Below, in pieces: positions 1 to 8,275 of a stretch of 64,000 nt of DNA. The notes under the pieces were generated by a model, which was not told where the DNA came from, did no database searches, and saw nothing but the letters and a program-made list of their open reading frames with translations. The stretch covers positions 7,623,001-7,687,000 of the forward strand of contig NZ_AP023360.1 in assembly GCF_018326265.1 (NCBI RefSeq). Direction: 5' to 3'. The DNA comes from Catellatospora sp. IY07-71 (GTDB taxonomy: Bacteria; Actinomycetota; Actinomycetes; Mycobacteriales; Micromonosporaceae). Position 1 is the stretch's first letter; each line of letters starts with the position of its first letter. The translations under genes were made by a program, and so were the position numbers.

Positions 1-1
1 C

Positions 2-229
2 GCCGTGGCGGCCGCGGTGCTCGGCGGGATCAGCGTGTTCACCTTCCGCGGCGGTGTCGCCGGGACGCTGTTCGCGACCGCGTTCCTGGTCCTGGCCGAG
101 AACGCGCTGCGCCTCTCGGACCTGCCGCTCTGGCTGGTGTTCTCGCTGGTGCCGGCCCTGGCGATCCTCTTCGGCATCCTGATCGGCCTGGCCCTGGACA
201 AGATCGCCGGCCCCGAGCCGCAGCCCTGA
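2..229 (+). CDS. ABC transporter permease, C-terminal fragment (RbsC-like)
   Basis: Only the last 75 residues lie in the window; the start is beyond the left edge. They contain the run VLGGISVFTFRGG followed by two hydrophobic segments, which matches the C-terminal end of ribose/rhamnose/autoinducer-2-type inner-membrane permeases (the usual VLGG-S-x-GG-G-x-G motif). The short polar tail after the last segment is normal for the family. The gene is convergent with the roadblock gene and the two share a strong hairpin between their stops. The sugar specificity cannot be judged from this fragment. Confidence 0.75.
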   Translation, partial: AVAAAVLGGISVFTFRGGVAGTLFATAFLVLAENALRLSDLPLWLVFSLVPALAILFGILIGLALDKIAGPEPQP

Positions 230-317
230 CCGAGCGGCGGCCCGAACGCCCGCCGGTCGCCTGCTCACCACGGCGGGCAGACGCAGCAGCGTCGACCTGC
301 CGGCGCGGGCCGTCACC

Positions 318-367
318 AGATCTTGCGCACTTCGTGTCGCCGGAGCAGCACGAAGTGCACAAGATCT
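318..367. terminator. Bidirectional hairpin terminator
   Basis: Two 19-base arms (318-336 and 349-367) pair with one mismatch around a 12-base loop. They lie between two convergent stop codons. The outer ends (AGATCTTGCGC and GCACAAGATCT) resemble the ends of the family C hairpins found later in the window, so this may be a diverged member. Confidence 0.75.
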
Positions 368-374
368 ACGACGG

Positions 375-809
375 TCAGCCGACCGCTGCCGCCAGCGGCA
401 GGGACAGCTGCAGCTCCGCCCGTACGGCGGGGGTGAGCACCTCGCCCGCCTGCTTGCACAGCTTGGCCATCTCGTAGCCGGCCACGCCGACGTCCGACCC
501 GCTGGCCACCAGCGTCGCCATGCTGGAGCCGTCGCGGATCGGCATCACCAGCAGGAAGCCCCGACCCAGCTCGACGACGGTCTGGCGCACCTCGTCGCCG
601 TCGAACATGTGCGCCGCCGTCTTCGTCACGCTGACCAGGCTCGCCGTCAGCGCGGCGAACTGGTCGGCGCTGTCGCGGGGCAGCCGGTCCGACACGGCCA
701 CCAGCAGACCGTCGGAGGAGACGACGACGGAGTGCACCACGCCCGCCACCCGCTCGGTGAAACCGCTGATGAGCCAGTTGAAGTCGCGCGCCGCGGCACT
801 GATCGCCAT
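375..809 (-). CDS. Roadblock/LC7 domain protein (conservon B type)
   Basis: A 144-residue single-domain protein of the roadblock/LC7 fold, the MglB/CvnB type that usually acts on small GTPases. The opening DFNWLISGFTERVAGVVHSVVVSSDG and the central GRGFLLVMPI strand are typical. It starts 4 bases after the stop of the NIT sensor kinase, with an AAGGAG site ahead of the ATG, so the two form an operon. In Streptomyces conservons the order is kinase, roadblock, DUF742, GTPase; the last two are absent here, as the next gene is an unrelated convergent ABC permease. The GTPase partner, if any, must be encoded elsewhere. Confidence 0.9.
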   Translation of the reverse strand: MAISAAARDFNWLISGFTERVAGVVHSVVVSSDGLLVAVSDRLPRDSADQFAALTASLVSVTKTAAHMFDGDEVRQTVVELGRGFLLVMPIRDGSSMATLVASGSDVGVAGYEMAKLCKQAGEVLTPAVRAELQLSLPLAAAVG

Positions 810-813
810 GTCC

Positions 814-3636
814 CTAACTCCTTACCTTGCTTACCTTGTCGTTCTCGCCGCCGGACCCGGACCGGGCCTCCTCGCCCGCCACCGCCGTCTCCGGCGCCGC
901 ACCGGCCGGGGCCTCCTCGGCCTCGGCTCGCCGCAGGCCCTCGTAAAGCCTGGTCAGCGTGCTGCTCACCGACTCCGGATCGGCCTCGGCCGCGGGCCGG
1001 GCCGCGGCCGGACCGGGCAGGTTCGCCGACCGCCTGCGGATCGGCAGCCCCGCCGCGGTGACCGTCGGCTCCGGCCGCGCCGTTGCGGCCGTCTCCGCCT
1101 CGGACCCCTTCAGCGCCGCCCCGACCGGCACGTCCGTGTCCGTCTCTGTATCGATCTCTTCCGCGACCGTCACAGCGGTAGCCGTCTTGTCAACGACCGT
1201 CGTGCCCGCAGCGGACCTGTCCGCAGCAGACTTGTCCGCAGCGGACCTGTCCGTAGCAGACTCGTCCGCAGCGGCCTCCCCCGCTGCAGACGGGTCCGCA
1301 CCCGATCCGCCGGTGGCCGATTCGCCCGTGGCCGCCTTGTCCACGGCCGGTCCGGCCGAAGCCGCCTCGATCGCGGCCGGGCTGCCGACGGCCGACACTG
1401 CGTTGTCCGGGTCCGCCTCGGTGTCCTCGGCCGCGGCGAGCCGGGCGGCGATCAGCCCGGCCACGGACAGCCCGGCCCGGGACGGCTCAGCCGGGGTCGG
1501 CGCTGCGCCAGCCGCCGGGGCGACCGCCTCAGGCGACCACCAGATGCTCGGCGCGGGGCGGTCGGCGGTGAGCACGTCCTCCGCGCGCGTCGGCACGATG
1601 CGGCGCATCGTCGGCGGGACCGCGCCGGCCTCGCCGCCGTCGCGCCCGGGGGTGGGCGGCTCCGCCGGGGCGGGCACGATCAGGTCGGCGGGGATGTTCA
1701 CGCTGACGGTGACGCCCCGCGTGCCCGAGTCGAGGTGGACGCTGATCCGGTGCCGGTGCGCCAGGTGCCCGACCACGACCAGGCCCATCCGCTCGGCCGC
1801 CGAGATGTCGATGCTGACCGGCACGGACACCTGGTCGTTGGCCTCGGCCAGCGACTGGGTGGACATGCCGATGCCCTCGTCGGTGATCACCAGCTCGGCC
1901 GAGCCGTCGCCCAGGGCATGGCCGCGTACGTGGACCAGCGTCTCCGGCGGCGAGAAGGCCAGGCCGTTCTCCAGCAGCTCGGCCAGCAGGTTGACCACGT
2001 CGGCGACGGCGTGGCCGACCACGTGCACGCTGCCGTCGAGCTGGTGGCGGACCCGCTCGTAGTGCTCGACCTCGGCCGCGGCGGCGAGCACGATCGTGTT
2101 CAGGTCCTTGGGCTCGTTCCAGCGCCGGCTCGTGTCGCCACCGGCGAGCACGAGCAGGTTCTCGTCGTTGCGGCGCAGGCGGGCGGCGAGGTGGTCGAGC
2201 CGGAACAGGCTGGCCAGCTTGTCCGGGTCCACCTCGGACGACTCCATCGAGTCGAGCAGGTTCAGCTGGCGCTCGACCAGGCTCTGGCTGCGCAGCGCGA
2301 GCTTGATGAAGATCTCGTTGACGTTGCGCCGCATCACGGCCTGCTCGGCGGCCAGCCGTACTGCGCTGCGGTGCACGGCGGTGAACGCGTCGGCGACCTC
2401 GGCGACCTCGTCGCGGGAGTCGACCCGGATCGGCTCGACCCGCAGCGGCGGCGGGGTGGTGGGCGAGCGGCGCAGCTGCGCGATCACCCGGGGCAGCCGG
2501 ATGTCGGCCACGATGAGCGCCTGCTCCCGCAGCGAGCGCAGCGTGCCGGCCATGTTGCGGCCGATGGCGACGGAGGTGAGCAGCGCGGCGAGCAGCAGCC
2601 CGACGGTGGTGAGCGAGCGCAGCGCGGTGGTGCGCCACTGGGCGCCGCTCGCGTCGTCGACCGCCGCCACGGCGGTGCGCAGCAGCGACTGCTCCAGGTG
2701 GCGCATCAGCTGCAGCTCGGTGGTGCTGGCCGCCCACCACTGCTGGGGCTCGACGCCGTGCTCCTCGGTGCCCTCGCCGACGATGGCGCGTTCCAGGCGG
2801 TCGGCGTTGCGCACGGCCTGGCCGGCGACGGTGTCGTCCAGCTCGGCGACCTGCTCGGGGGCGGCCTCGGCACGGAAGCGCTGCACGGCGGTCTGGCGCT
2901 GCGCGCGCAGGTCGGCGATCTGCCCGAAGGCACCGGGCTCGAACGGCGCCCCGTACGTCATCAGGTAGAGCTGGCCGCGCACCTGGGAGGCCAGCTCCTT
3001 GGCGCGGGCCAGGTCGCTGATGCCGCGCAGGAACCGGCCGAGTTCGGTGTCGCCCTCGACGTCGACCGGGCGCGGCAGCAGCTCGTGCAGGTCGGTGACG
3101 GTGCCGGTGTACATGTCGAAGACGGCCTGGGTGCGCAGCCAGCCCTGCGCGACACCGGACCGCACCTGCGTCAGCTGCGCCAGCCGCGCCTCCACCCGCT
3201 GGAACGCCGTGGCCAGGGCGGGATCGCCGAGCAGCGGCCGGGCCGCGGCGCGCAGCCGCTCGGCGGCCCGGTCGACGGCGGTGCGGTCGGGCGCCAGCGC
3301 GCCGATGTCACGGCGGCCGGGGGCCGCGCCCGGTGCGGCCAGCGAGGCCAGCATGCCGACGGTGTGGTCGCGTTCCCGCTGCAGCTCGTGGACCAGGTCG
3401 GTGACCTCGACGCCCATCGCGACCTGGTCGGAGAAGTCGCCCAGGGCCGAGGCGGTGCGCACCGACTCGTTGATCTGGAGGCCGGTGACGGCGAGGAAGC
3501 CCAGCAGCGGGACGGTGAGCACCGCGACGAGCTTGGTCGGCACCCGCCAGTGCCGGGTGTGCAGCACCGACGGCCGCCGATGGGATCCGGGGGCCCGCCG
3601 GGAACGAGGGTCTACGGCCGTCACCGGGTCACCCAT
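814..3636 (-). CDS. NIT-domain sensor histidine kinase (conservon A type)
   Basis: A 940-residue membrane kinase. A first membrane segment (about residues 33-52) is followed by an extracytoplasmic nitrate/nitrite-sensing-like (NIT) domain to about residue 330, a second membrane segment near 345-365, a HAMP-like linker, and an HATPase_c domain with an N box (LAELLENGLAFSPP, about 545-560) and a G1 box (DEGIGM). From about residue 645 to the end it is a low-complexity Ala/Thr/Ser/Asp/Pro tail with degenerate repeats such as SAADKSAADRSAAG. I chose the ATG that begins MGDPVTAVDP, because a longer reading to 3759 adds an Arg-rich stretch unlike the family. It is divergent from the binding-protein operon, and the ligand may be linked to that operon; this is inference. 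Confidence 0.88.
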   Translation of the reverse strand: MGDPVTAVDPRSRRAPGSHRRPSVLHTRHWRVPTKLVAVLTVPLLGFLAVTGLQINESVRTASALGDFSDQVAMGVEVTDLVHELQRERDHTVGMLASLAAPGAAPGRRDIGALAPDRTAVDRAAERLRAAARPLLGDPALATAFQRVEARLAQLTQVRSGVAQGWLRTQAVFDMYTGTVTDLHELLPRPVDVEGDTELGRFLRGISDLARAKELASQVRGQLYLMTYGAPFEPGAFGQIADLRAQRQTAVQRFRAEAAPEQVAELDDTVAGQAVRNADRLERAIVGEGTEEHGVEPQQWWAASTTELQLMRHLEQSLLRTAVAAVDDASGAQWRTTALRSLTTVGLLLAALLTSVAIGRNMAGTLRSLREQALIVADIRLPRVIAQLRRSPTTPPPLRVEPIRVDSRDEVAEVADAFTAVHRSAVRLAAEQAVMRRNVNEIFIKLALRSQSLVERQLNLLDSMESSEVDPDKLASLFRLDHLAARLRRNDENLLVLAGGDTSRRWNEPKDLNTIVLAAAAEVEHYERVRHQLDGSVHVVGHAVADVVNLLAELLENGLAFSPPETLVHVRGHALGDGSAELVITDEGIGMSTQSLAEANDQVSVPVSIDISAAERMGLVVVGHLAHRHRISVHLDSGTRGVTVSVNIPADLIVPAPAEPPTPGRDGGEAGAVPPTMRRIVPTRAEDVLTADRPAPSIWWSPEAVAPAAGAAPTPAEPSRAGLSVAGLIAARLAAAEDTEADPDNAVSAVGSPAAIEAASAGPAVDKAATGESATGGSGADPSAAGEAAADESATDRSAADKSAADRSAAGTTVVDKTATAVTVAEEIDTETDTDVPVGAALKGSEAETAATARPEPTVTAAGLPIRRRSANLPGPAAARPAAEADPESVSSTLTRLYEGLRRAEAEEAPAGAAPETAVAGEEARSGSGGENDKVSKVRS

Positions 3637-3724
3637 GTCTTCCGTCCAGGAGCGACAGTCCATAATGGATCGTCGTCTTCGGTATCGAGGACATCTAACC
3701 GGTAGTACGAATGTTGCAGCAAGT

Positions 3725-3772
3725 GCCCTGGCGGTATCAAGTCGTCGAATCGAATACATACGACGCCAGGGC
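3725..3772. promoter_or_regulatory. Inverted repeat in the divergent promoter region
   Basis: Perfect 9-base arms GCCCTGGCG (3725-3733) and CGCCAGGGC (3764-3772) are separated by 30 bases in the AT-richer 227-base gap between the sensor kinase and the binding-protein operon. The spacing fits a looped or paired operator better than a terminator, since neither gene ends here. No known regulator site is recognised. Confidence 0.4.
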
Positions 3773-3863
3773 TTGAAAGTCTCAGTCCGGCACGAAAAGA
3801 TACCCCGGGTCCGCGATCACGGACCACGAGACTTGCAACAGCATCGATTCGGAGCGCGTACTC

Positions 3864-5108
3864 ATGACCCCGCTGCGCCTGGCGTGCTCCGTGGCCGTGG
3901 TGGCCCTGCTGGCCACCGGTTGCACGGTCCCCGAACCGCCACCCGGGCCGGTGGTGGTCGGCATGCTCGCCCCGCTCAGCGGGCCGTCGGCGGACGCCGG
4001 CGCGGACGCGGTGCGCGGCGCCGAGCTGGCCGCCGCGGTGATCAACGACACGTACCCGGAGCTGCCGGTGCCACTGGGCCCGGGCACCGGCCTGCCGGGG
4101 CTGCGCGGCGCCACGCTGACGCTGGTCACCGCCGACACGGGCGGCCGGCCGGAGCCCGCGATCGGGGCGATCACCAGCATGGCCGACAGCCGCCGCCCGG
4201 TGGGCCTGGTGTCGGCCGAGTCCGCGGCGGTCACCGGGGCGCTGAGCAGCCAGGCCCAGCGACTGCGGGTGCCGCTCATCGACGCGGGAAGCACCGCCGA
4301 CTACCTCACCGAGCTCGGCGCCGACTGGTACTTCCGCACCGGCCCCAGCGACAGCCAGCTCGCCGAGAGCGCGTTCGCGCTGCTGGGCCGCGCGCCGGAC
4401 ACCCGGGAGGACGCCGTCACGCTCGTCACCGAGTCCGGTGACGACGGCGCGGTGGCCACCAGGCAACTGCGCGAGCTGGCCGAGCGGTCCGGGGCGACCG
4501 TGTCCGGGCACATGGAGGTGCCCTCCGACAAACCCGACCCGGAGGCACTGGCCACCAGCCTGGCCGGCGGCCCGGCGCGGGTGGTGTTCGCCTGGGCGCG
4601 CACCGTCCCGGCCGCGACCGCCGTCGCCGCCGCGGTCGCGCGCGGGGAGACCGGCGTGACGCTGTTCGGCCTGGGCGAGGGGTTCCGCGCGCTGAAGCAG
4701 CCGGGGGCGCAGGACCCGGGCCTGCTGCGGGCGGTGCCGTGGTCGGCGGAGTTCGCCGGGCGCAACCCGGTCGCGCAGCAGATCGCCGAGCTGTACCGGC
4801 AGCGCTTCGGCCGGCCGATGACCGGTGCCGCGGTGGACGCGTTCACCGCCGTGCTCACCCTGGCCGCCGCGATCGACGTCGCGGCCAGCGACGACACCTC
4901 CGCGATCCGGACCGCGCTGCGGCAGACCACGCAGCCCGCGGCCGGGCTGATCGTGCCCTGGAACGGCGTCCGGTTCGGCCCCGACGGGCAGAACGTGCTG
5001 GCCGCCGCCGTGGTCGAGCAGTGGCAGGACCGGTCCTACCGCCTGGTCTACCCGGTCGAGCTGGCCACCGGCCCGGCCCGGTGGCACCGCCGGGACCTCG
5101 CGCCATGA
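3864..5108 (+). CDS. ABC substrate-binding lipoprotein (type 1 periplasmic-binding fold)
   Basis: A 414-residue predicted lipoprotein. The signal peptide ends in the lipobox LLATGC (Cys about residue 20). The mature part begins VVVGMLAPLSGPSADAG, the standard opening of branched-chain amino-acid/amide binding proteins (Peripla_BP_6), and continues with the alternating alpha/beta pattern of that fold. No LivHMGF permease or ATPase genes follow; instead its stop overlaps the ATG of an amidohydrolase (ATGA). It may serve as a receptor rather than a transporter part, perhaps for the divergent NIT kinase, but that is a guess. Confidence 0.85.
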   Translation: MTPLRLACSVAVVALLATGCTVPEPPPGPVVVGMLAPLSGPSADAGADAVRGAELAAAVINDTYPELPVPLGPGTGLPGLRGATLTLVTADTGGRPEPAIGAITSMADSRRPVGLVSAESAAVTGALSSQAQRLRVPLIDAGSTADYLTELGADWYFRTGPSDSQLAESAFALLGRAPDTREDAVTLVTESGDDGAVATRQLRELAERSGATVSGHMEVPSDKPDPEALATSLAGGPARVVFAWARTVPAATAVAAAVARGETGVTLFGLGEGFRALKQPGAQDPGLLRAVPWSAEFAGRNPVAQQIAELYRQRFGRPMTGAAVDAFTAVLTLAAAIDVAASDDTSAIRTALRQTTQPAAGLIVPWNGVRFGPDGQNVLAAAVVEQWQDRSYRLVYPVELATGPARWHRRDLAP

Positions 5109-6478
5109 CCGCGGCGCGCGCCTCCGACACGACGACCCTGCTGCGTGACGCCCTGCTGGCCGACGGCCGCCGGGTGGACGTGCTGCTGCGCGGTGGCCTG
5201 GTCGACGCGGTGACCCCGGCCGCCGCGCGGCTGCCGGGCACCGCCCAGGCGGCGGACCGCCCGCCGCGTGACGCCGTGACCGCGGCCGGAGCGCGACCGC
5301 CGGGCACCACCCGGGCGGCGGACCGCGACGCAAGCTCTCCCGCCGCCGAGCACGTCGTGGACCTGGACGGGCGGCTGCTGCTGCCCGCCCCGGCCGAGGT
5401 GCACGCGCACCTCGACAAGGCGCTGACCGCCGACCAGGTGCCCAACCCGGGCGGCGACCTGATGGGCGCGGTCACCGCCTGGCTGCGCCACCGGCCCACC
5501 CGGAGCCGGGAGGACATCGCCGCCGCGGCGCGCGCCGCGCTGCTCGGCTGTCTCGCCCACGGCGCCACCGCGCTGCGCACCCACGCCGACCTCGGCGACG
5601 ACATCGGCCTACGCGGCCTGGCAGCGCTGCTCGCGGTGCGCGAAGCCGAAGCCGCCCGGTGCGACGTCCAGCTCGTCGCGTTCGCCGCGACCCCGCTGAC
5701 CGGCCCCGCCGGCGCGCGCAACCGGGACCTGCTCGAACAGGCGCTCGCCGCGGGCGCCGACGCGGTCGGCGCCTGCCCTGGGCTCGACCCCGATCCGGCC
5801 GCCTGCGTGCAGCTGTGCCTGGAGCTGGCCGAGGCCCACGGCGCGGGCGTGGACCTGCACGTCGACGAGTGGCTGCACCCCGCGCCCTGCTCGCTGGAAC
5901 TGCTGGCCGACGCGGTCCTCGCGACCGGCTTCAGCCGTCCGGTTCTCGCCGGGCACTGCGTCAGCCTCGGCATGATGGCCCCGGCCCGGGCGGCGCACCT
6001 CGCCGACCGGGTGGCGCGGGCCGGCATCACCGTGGCCTGCCTCCCCCAGACCAACCTCTACCTGCAGGGACGCGACCACGAGCACGCGGTGCCACGCGGG
6101 CTGACCGCGCTGCGCACCCTGCGCGCCGCCGGGGTCACCGTGGCCGCGGGCGGCGACAACCTCCAGGATCCCTTCAACATCCTCGGTCGCGGCGATCCCC
6201 TGGAGACCGCCGCGCTGCTCGTGCTCGCCGGGCACGACGACCCCGCCACGGCGTACGACGCGGTCAGCTCGCGGGCCCGGCAGGCGATGGGCCTGCCGCC
6301 GGTCGCGGTGGCCCCCGGCGCCCCGGCCGAGCTGCTGGCGATCCGCGCCGGATCGGTGCGCGAGGCCCTGGCGACCGCGACCGCCGACCGGGTGGTCGTC
6401 CACGCGGGCCGCGTGGTCGCCCGCACCGCCGTGCACCGGCACTTCCCCGACGAACCACAGATGGGACGGACCGCGTGA
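5105..6478 (+). CDS. Amidohydrolase, cytosine-deaminase-like
   Basis: A 457-residue metal-dependent hydrolase. The metal-site motifs are in order: EVHAHLDKAL (about residue 99), HVDEW (about 254), AGHC (about 281) and GGDNLQDP (about 350), the pattern of CodA-like deaminases acting on N-heterocycles. The chosen ATG overlaps the stop of the binding protein; the stop overlaps the GTG of the ABC ATPase, so all are translationally coupled. Residues 34-77 are an in-frame tandem duplication of 22 residues (see separate entry) within the N-terminal part. The true substrate is unknown; deamination or ring opening of an imported heterocycle fits the neighbours. Confidence 0.85.
   Translation: MTAARASDTTTLLRDALLADGRRVDVLLRGGLVDAVTPAAARLPGTAQAADRPPRDAVTAAGARPPGTTRAADRDASSPAAEHVVDLDGRLLLPAPAEVHAHLDKALTADQVPNPGGDLMGAVTAWLRHRPTRSREDIAAAARAALLGCLAHGATALRTHADLGDDIGLRGLAALLAVREAEAARCDVQLVAFAATPLTGPAGARNRDLLEQALAAGADAVGACPGLDPDPAACVQLCLELAEAHGAGVDLHVDEWLHPAPCSLELLADAVLATGFSRPVLAGHCVSLGMMAPARAAHLADRVARAGITVACLPQTNLYLQGRDHEHAVPRGLTALRTLRAAGVTVAAGGDNLQDPFNILGRGDPLETAALLVLAGHDDPATAYDAVSSRARQAMGLPPVAVAPGAPAELLAIRAGSVREALATATADRVVVHAGRVVARTAVHRHFPDEPQMGRTA
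5204..5335 (+). repeat. 66-bp in-frame tandem duplication inside the amidohydrolase gene
   Basis: Bases 5204-5269 and 5270-5335 are two diverged copies of one 66-base unit. They encode two 22-residue units that both begin with DAVT and share RxPGTxxAADR. The copies differ at about a fifth of positions, so the duplication is not recent. It adds a Pro/Ala-rich insert to the N-terminal part of the enzyme. Confidence 0.75.
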
Positions 6479-7413
6479 GCCCTGACGAACCGGCGGTGAC
6501 CCTGCACGAGGCCGGCGTGCGCTACGGCAACGGCACCCTCGCCCTGGACGGGGTGTCGCTCCAGGTCGCGGCGGGCGAGTTCGTCGCCGTGGTGGGCCCC
6601 TCCGGGGGCGGTAAGAGCACGCTGCTGCGCCTGGCCGCGGGCCTGCTGGCGCCGAGCGGCGGCACGGTCGAGCGCAGCTGCGACCGGCTGGGTTTCGTGT
6701 TCCAGGACCCGACGCTGCTGCCGTGGCGCAGCGTGCGGGGCAACGTCGAACTGGCCGGGGAGCTGCGCGGGGTGCCCCGGGCGGAGCGGCGGCGGCTGGC
6801 TGAGGAGTCGCTGGCCCGGGTCGGGCTGTCCGATGTGGCCAGACAGCTGCCGCGCACCCTGTCCGGCGGTATGCGGATGCGTGTGTCGCTGGCCCGCACC
6901 CTCACCGGCCGCCCGGAGCTGATGCTGTTCGACGAGCCGTTCGGGTCGGTCGACGAGATCACCCGGGAGCGGCTGGGCGAGCAGCTGCAGGAGCTGTTCG
7001 TCGCCGACGGCTTCGCCGGGCTGCTGGTCACCCACTCCGTGGCCGAGGCGGTGTTCCTGTCGCAGCGGGTGGTGGTGCTGTCCGACCGGCCCGGCCGGGT
7101 GGTGGGCGAGGTGGCGGTGCCGCTGCCGTACCCGCGCGACCCGCAGGTGCGCTACTCCCCCGCGTTCACCGAGCTGACGGCACGCGTGTCGGCGCTGCTA
7201 CGCGGCGAGCAGCCACCCGTCCCGGCCGCCCGGCCCGCCGCCGAACCGGCTGCGGAGCCCGCAACCAAAACGGAGCCCGTAACGAAGGCGAAGCCCGTGA
7301 CCAAGGCAGAGCCCACGGCCAAAGCGACGGGCGGACCGAAGGACAAGCCTGCGGCCGAACCGGCGGCCGAGACCGCTTCCGGGACCGTGGTCACCGGCAA
7401 GGAGGTGGCCTGA
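6475..7413 (+). CDS. ABC transporter ATPase (NitT/TauT type)
   Basis: A 312-residue ATPase with Walker A GPSGGGKST (about residue 41), Q-loop FQDPTLLPW (about 77), signature LSGGM (about 134), Walker B LMLFDEP and switch HS. FQDPTLLPW is the usual form in nitrate/taurine/pyrimidine importers (SsuB/TauB/ThiZ). The GTG start overlaps the preceding stop (GTGA), and the stop overlaps the permease ATG (TGATG). The last 65 residues are a Lys/Ala/Pro/Glu/Thr tail of degenerate repeats (TKAEP) that is not part of the ATPase fold and is unusual for this family. Confidence 0.93.
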   Translation: MSPDEPAVTLHEAGVRYGNGTLALDGVSLQVAAGEFVAVVGPSGGGKSTLLRLAAGLLAPSGGTVERSCDRLGFVFQDPTLLPWRSVRGNVELAGELRGVPRAERRRLAEESLARVGLSDVARQLPRTLSGGMRMRVSLARTLTGRPELMLFDEPFGSVDEITRERLGEQLQELFVADGFAGLLVTHSVAEAVFLSQRVVVLSDRPGRVVGEVAVPLPYPRDPQVRYSPAFTELTARVSALLRGEQPPVPAARPAAEPAAEPATKTEPVTKAKPVTKAEPTAKATGGPKDKPAAEPAAETASGTVVTGKEVA

Positions 7414-8237
7414 TGGCCCGCAAGGTGTCCCTGCCGCACTGGCTGCGGGTCGCGCTGCCCCCGGCCGCCGTCGCGCTCGCCGTGCTGGCCGCCTGGTATC
7501 TCGGCAGCTACGTGCTCATCGACGCGGACCGGCGCTTCCTGCTGCCGCCGCCGCACGAGGTGGTCCGGATCGGCTTCCTCGACCCGGTGAACCTGGCCGA
7601 GCTGCTGGCCGGGCTGCGGCTGACCGCCGAGGTCGCGGTGACCGGGCTGGTCATCGCCGCGGTGACCGGCCTGGTGCTGGCCGTGCTGATGAGCCGGGCG
7701 CGGTGGCTGGAGCGGTCGATCTACCCGTACGCGGTGCTGCTGCAGACCGTGCCGATCCTGGCGCTGGTGCCGCTGTTCGGGTTCTGGTTCGGGTTCGGCT
7801 TCCCCAGCCGGGTGCTGACCTGCGTGCTCATCGCGCTGTTCCCGGTCACGGCGAACGCGCTGTTCGGGCTGCGCTCGGTGGATCCGGCGCTGCACGACCT
7901 GTTCACGCTGCACCAGGCGGGCCGCTGGACGCGGCTGTGGAAGCTGCAGCTGCCGTCGGCGCTGCCGGCGATCCTGACCGGCCTGCGCATCTCCGCCGGG
8001 GCGGCGGTGATCGGCGCGATCGTGGGCGACTTCTTCTTCCAGCAGGGCCCGGCCGGGCTGGGGCAGCTGATCTACGTGTACCCGCGCCGGCTGCAGTCCG
8101 AGATGCTGTTCGCCGCGGTGCTCCTGGCCTCGGCGTTCGGCCTGCTCGTCTTCTGGTTCTTCGGCGTCGTGGCACGTGCCGCCACCGCCTGGCACGACTC
8201 GCAACAGCACGAGCCCGCCCCGGCGGTGCGCCGATGA
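7413..8237 (+). CDS. ABC transporter permease (NitT/TauT type)
   Basis: A 274-residue inner-membrane protein with about six hydrophobic segments. The cytoplasmic EAA loop is visible as LFTLHQAGRWTRLWKLQLPS followed by ALPAILTGLRI, which docks on the ATPase. It is coupled to the ATPase by a TGATG overlap. It would form the channel for the substrate delivered by the lipoprotein encoded next. Confidence 0.93.
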   Translation: MARKVSLPHWLRVALPPAAVALAVLAAWYLGSYVLIDADRRFLLPPPHEVVRIGFLDPVNLAELLAGLRLTAEVAVTGLVIAAVTGLVLAVLMSRARWLERSIYPYAVLLQTVPILALVPLFGFWFGFGFPSRVLTCVLIALFPVTANALFGLRSVDPALHDLFTLHQAGRWTRLWKLQLPSALPAILTGLRISAGAAVIGAIVGDFFFQQGPAGLGQLIYVYPRRLQSEMLFAAVLLASAFGLLVFWFFGVVARAATAWHDSQQHEPAPAVRR

Positions 8238-8275
8238 CTGTCCCTTTCGCGAATCACCCCATCCGAAGGAGAACG

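Noticed and set aside
520..3705. A 1061-codon open frame on the plus strand across the sensor kinase gene
   Set aside because: It mirrors the minus-strand kinase; extreme GC content removes stops. The translation is Arg/Gly/Pro/His-rich with no domain.
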